Of a DNA stretch of 23,599 bases, positions 22,018 through 23,599 are shown piece after piece. Position numbers and translations under genes: made by a program. The notes under the pieces were generated by a model. It had not been told where the DNA came from. It saw only the letters and a list, made by a program, of their open reading frames with translations, and ran no database searches. Source of the stretch: Tissierellales bacterium (GTDB taxonomy: Bacteria; Bacillota; Clostridia; Tissierellales; Tissierellaceae); the NCBI GenBank assembly GCA_030146705.1, contig JASLBE010000050.1:1-23599 (forward strand). Direction: 5' to 3'. Position 1 is the stretch's first letter, and every line of letters begins with the position of its first letter.

Positions 22018-22530
22018 TTAGAATTCATATACTCTGACAATAAGCTCCAGGTCATTTAGGAATTCATTGTTAGTATTTTTTTCATGGGAGTAGGCTACTA
22101 GCTCTAAATTATTAAACTTATTCAATAGTCCATCTATAACTTTCAAGCTATCTAGCTGGTTATAATTAATACTAAAAACTAAATCATATTCTATTAGCTT
22201 TAATTTATCCTCCTCTTTCCCAGTCCTATTTAATATTTCGACCCCCTTAATTTTAAGACTTTGATCTTCTAACCCATAAAGAGCTTCAAGAATTTTACTA
22301 TAGCTATTATGTTTAGTTAAGCTATCTTTTTCTATTTCCAAATAGTTTTTTTCGTATTCTAAAAGTTTCTTTTTATTTTCATAATCCTTTATTAGTTTAC
22401 TATCATTTTCAGCAGCTTCTATAAACTCCTTATAATTAAAATACCCCATCTTAGAACTAGAATTATTAATTTTTAATATAAGCACAACCAATAATATCAA
22501 AAGTAAAAATTTTGTTTTTCTACTAGTCAT
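22018..22530 (-). CDS. pilO: PilO-like pilus assembly protein
   Basis: The protein has about 170 residues. A single transmembrane helix (LLLILLVVLILKI, about 8-20) follows a basic cytoplasmic start. A coiled-coil region (about 30-65: FIEAAENDSKLIKDYENKKK) leads to a small ferredoxin-like domain ending in LELIVRVYEF. This is the layout of PilO, which pairs with PilN and links PilM to the pilus alignment complex. Sequence identity alone would be weak; the pilM-pilN-pilO order decides the call. I prefer the ATG at 22530, overlapping the pilN stop by 8 bases, over the GTG at 22536. Confidence 0.7.
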   Translation of the reverse strand: MTSRKTKFLLLILLVVLILKINNSSSKMGYFNYKEFIEAAENDSKLIKDYENKKKLLEYEKNYLEIEKDSLTKHNSYSKILEALYGLEDQSLKIKGVEILNRTGKEEDKLKLIEYDLVFSINYNQLDSLKVIDGLLNKFNNLELVAYSHEKNTNNEFLNDLELIVRVYEF

Positions 22531-23029
22531 AGGCACTTTCCTCTCCTACTATAATAATCTTAAACCTATAGCCTTCATCTTTAAATATTTCATCAATATA
22601 TACTTCTTTGTTAGAATTTCTAATGGCTAATAACTCTTGTATTTTAAAAATTCTAGTCTTGCTATTAGTTTTCCCTAAAATTGTAGTCTTGCCTCCACTA
22701 TAGGCAACATCTAATACCTCATCTCCTATTCTTAAAATACTATCTAGGCTTAAGATTAAACTATTATCATTTTCCTGGGATAAGTAGCTTGAAATTTTTT
22801 CCTGGTCTTTTTTCAAGGCCAGAATATCTCCTTCTAATTTTTTTAATTCATTTATCTTCTCTAGATTTTCCCCACTATAAACTAATAAATTTATTCTTTT
22901 AACCTCCTGCCTAATTGAAATAAATAAGTATACTGCTATTAAACCTATAATAAGTGTAAATATTACAAGTAACTTCCTAGTTTTTTGCATATAGAATTTT
23001 CTTTTAACAAAAAAATTAAAATCAAACAT
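22523..23029 (-). CDS. pilN: PilN-like pilus assembly protein
   Basis: The protein has 168 residues. A short cytoplasmic segment (MFDFNFFVKRKFYMQKTRK), which in PilN binds PilM, precedes one transmembrane helix (about 20-40, LVIFTLIIGLIAVYLFI). A coiled coil (about 45-85) and a C-terminal alpha/beta domain follow (about 90-168, with SILRIGDEVLDVAYSG). The usual INLLP-type N-terminal motif is not obvious, so the PilM-binding sequence may differ. The ATG at 23029 overlaps the pilM stop by 8 bases with GAGG upstream. Confidence 0.72.
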   Translation of the reverse strand: MFDFNFFVKRKFYMQKTRKLLVIFTLIIGLIAVYLFISIRQEVKRINLLVYSGENLEKINELKKLEGDILALKKDQEKISSYLSQENDNSLILSLDSILRIGDEVLDVAYSGGKTTILGKTNSKTRIFKIQELLAIRNSNKEVYIDEIFKDEGYRFKIIIVGEESAYD

Positions 23030-23599
23030 AATTTACCTCTTTAGAATTTATTAAACTACCTATTGCATTTCCATATATATTTAAAGGAATATTATCACCT
23101 GCTAGTTCCAAACCTTCTAAATCTTTTAAAACTATTGTTTGCAAATTTAATTCATTTGTAAAAAAGTTATCTATTCCATTTAAGCTTGATAATCCTCCTG
23201 TTAAAATTGCTAGGTCTAGCCTATCATTAAAAGTATCTTTAAAGTAATTTAAGTTTATTCCTATTAGGTCTATTAGCTGGTCTAAGTAGTTTAAAAATTC
23301 AGCACCTAAAAACCTATCATAGTTTAATTTAAATATATTTTCTATTTTCTCCGTATAAAGTCTAATATCCTTAACATTTTCTACTTCAGAGCCAGCCCTC
23401 CTATAAAATTCTACTAGCCCCCTATTAAATGATTTGGTAAATAATAAACTATTATTTTTAAATATAGTAATATCCAAACTTTCATATCCTAAGTCAATAC
23501 TTATTATATTTTTATCCCTTATTTTATATGAGGAATTTACTAAACCTGAATGGTTTATAAGTTTAATAAAATTTGTATTATTTAAACTTAAGCTAGTAG
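23022..23599 (-). CDS. pilM: PilM-like pilus assembly ATPase-fold protein, 5' part beyond the window
   Basis: The frame is open to the window edge, so the 192 codons seen are the C-terminal part of the gene and the true start is outside. A TTG at 23477 is internal, not a start: in-frame residues upstream read NIISIDLGYESLDITIFKNN, the second phosphate-binding segment of the actin-like fold used by PilM and FtsA. Further conserved positions are NRGLVEFYRR, LNYLDQLIDLI and LTGGLSSLNGIDNFF (the adenosine motif GG). PilM forms a cytoplasmic ring that binds PilN. The visible portion of about 190 residues compares with the usual 320-350. Confidence 0.8.
   Translation of the reverse strand, partial: TSLSLNNTNFIKLINHSGLVNSSYKIRDKNIISIDLGYESLDITIFKNNSLLFTKSFNRGLVEFYRRAGSEVENVKDIRLYTEKIENIFKLNYDRFLGAEFLNYLDQLIDLIGINLNYFKDTFNDRLDLAILTGGLSSLNGIDNFFTNELNLQTIVLKDLEGLELAGDNIPLNIYGNAIGSLINSKEVNYV

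Noticed and set aside
23022..23477. TTG at 23477 as a gene start giving a 151-residue protein.
   Set aside because: The frame stays open to the window edge, and upstream residues match the PilM actin-like fold, so this is an internal codon of a cut gene.
1..23599. CRISPR array, tRNA genes, insertion sequence or prophage.
   Set aside because: No evenly spaced direct repeats, no tRNA-like cloverleaf, no transposase motif and no flanking inverted-repeat element were seen. All genes are housekeeping or operon members in one orientation.

Overview
The window is AT-rich (roughly two thirds A+T). Every gene I can support lies on the minus strand, so transcription runs from base 23599 towards base 1. 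Gene content and order (efp / Asp23 / nusB / xseAB / ispA / tlyA / recN, then nudF / xerD / punA / pdp, then scpA / scpB / rluB) are those of a low-GC Gram-positive, most likely an anaerobic clostridial or Tissierellia-type Firmicute. The genus cannot be fixed from the sequence alone. No sporulation gene appears at any of the places where Bacillus and Clostridium relatives carry them, which suggests a non-spore-former or a rearranged lineage.

Layout in transcription order. (1) 23599-19652: the downstream half of a type IV pilus operon, with pilM (cut by the window edge), pilN, pilO and a four-gene prepilin-like cassette in the order FimT/GspH-, PilV/GspI-, PilW/GspJ- and PilX/GspK-like. Only the first has the canonical Glu at mature position 5. 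aroK overlaps the last of them by one base. (2) 19147-18484: efp as its own unit, with a good promoter and a good intrinsic terminator. Its modification-loop tip residue is Arg32, not Lys32. (3) 18470-15255: Asp23/Gls24 protein, nusB, xseA, xseB and ispA, starting from a predicted promoter. (4) 15250-14626: a gap of about 650 bases with no protein gene, GC-richer and structured, with a consensus promoter at one end and a strong hairpin at the other. I identify it as an OLE RNA (ornate, large, extremophilic). The next gene, at 14607, encodes the matching small membrane protein OapA. (5) 14024-11513: tlyA and recN. (6) 11492-6929: an envelope/cell-division-like block with steA, steB, a family 2 glycosyltransferase, a MraY/WecA-like membrane sugar-phosphate transferase and a DUF3866 protein. 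(7) 6923-3357: nudF, a XerD-like recombinase that has lost key catalytic residues, and the nucleoside salvage pair punA-pdp, ended by a hairpin. (8) 3247-1: scpA, scpB, rluB, mnmM and the start of a histidine phosphatase gene, closely spaced or overlapping.

The most striking element is the OLE RNA-OapA ribonucleoprotein locus. It is a described class of system whose function is only partly understood. The most unexpected single-gene observations are the degenerate XerD (Arg-I changed to Gly, His changed to Gln, Lys displaced), the EF-P Arg32 loop, and a minor-pilin set in which three of four members lack Glu5.
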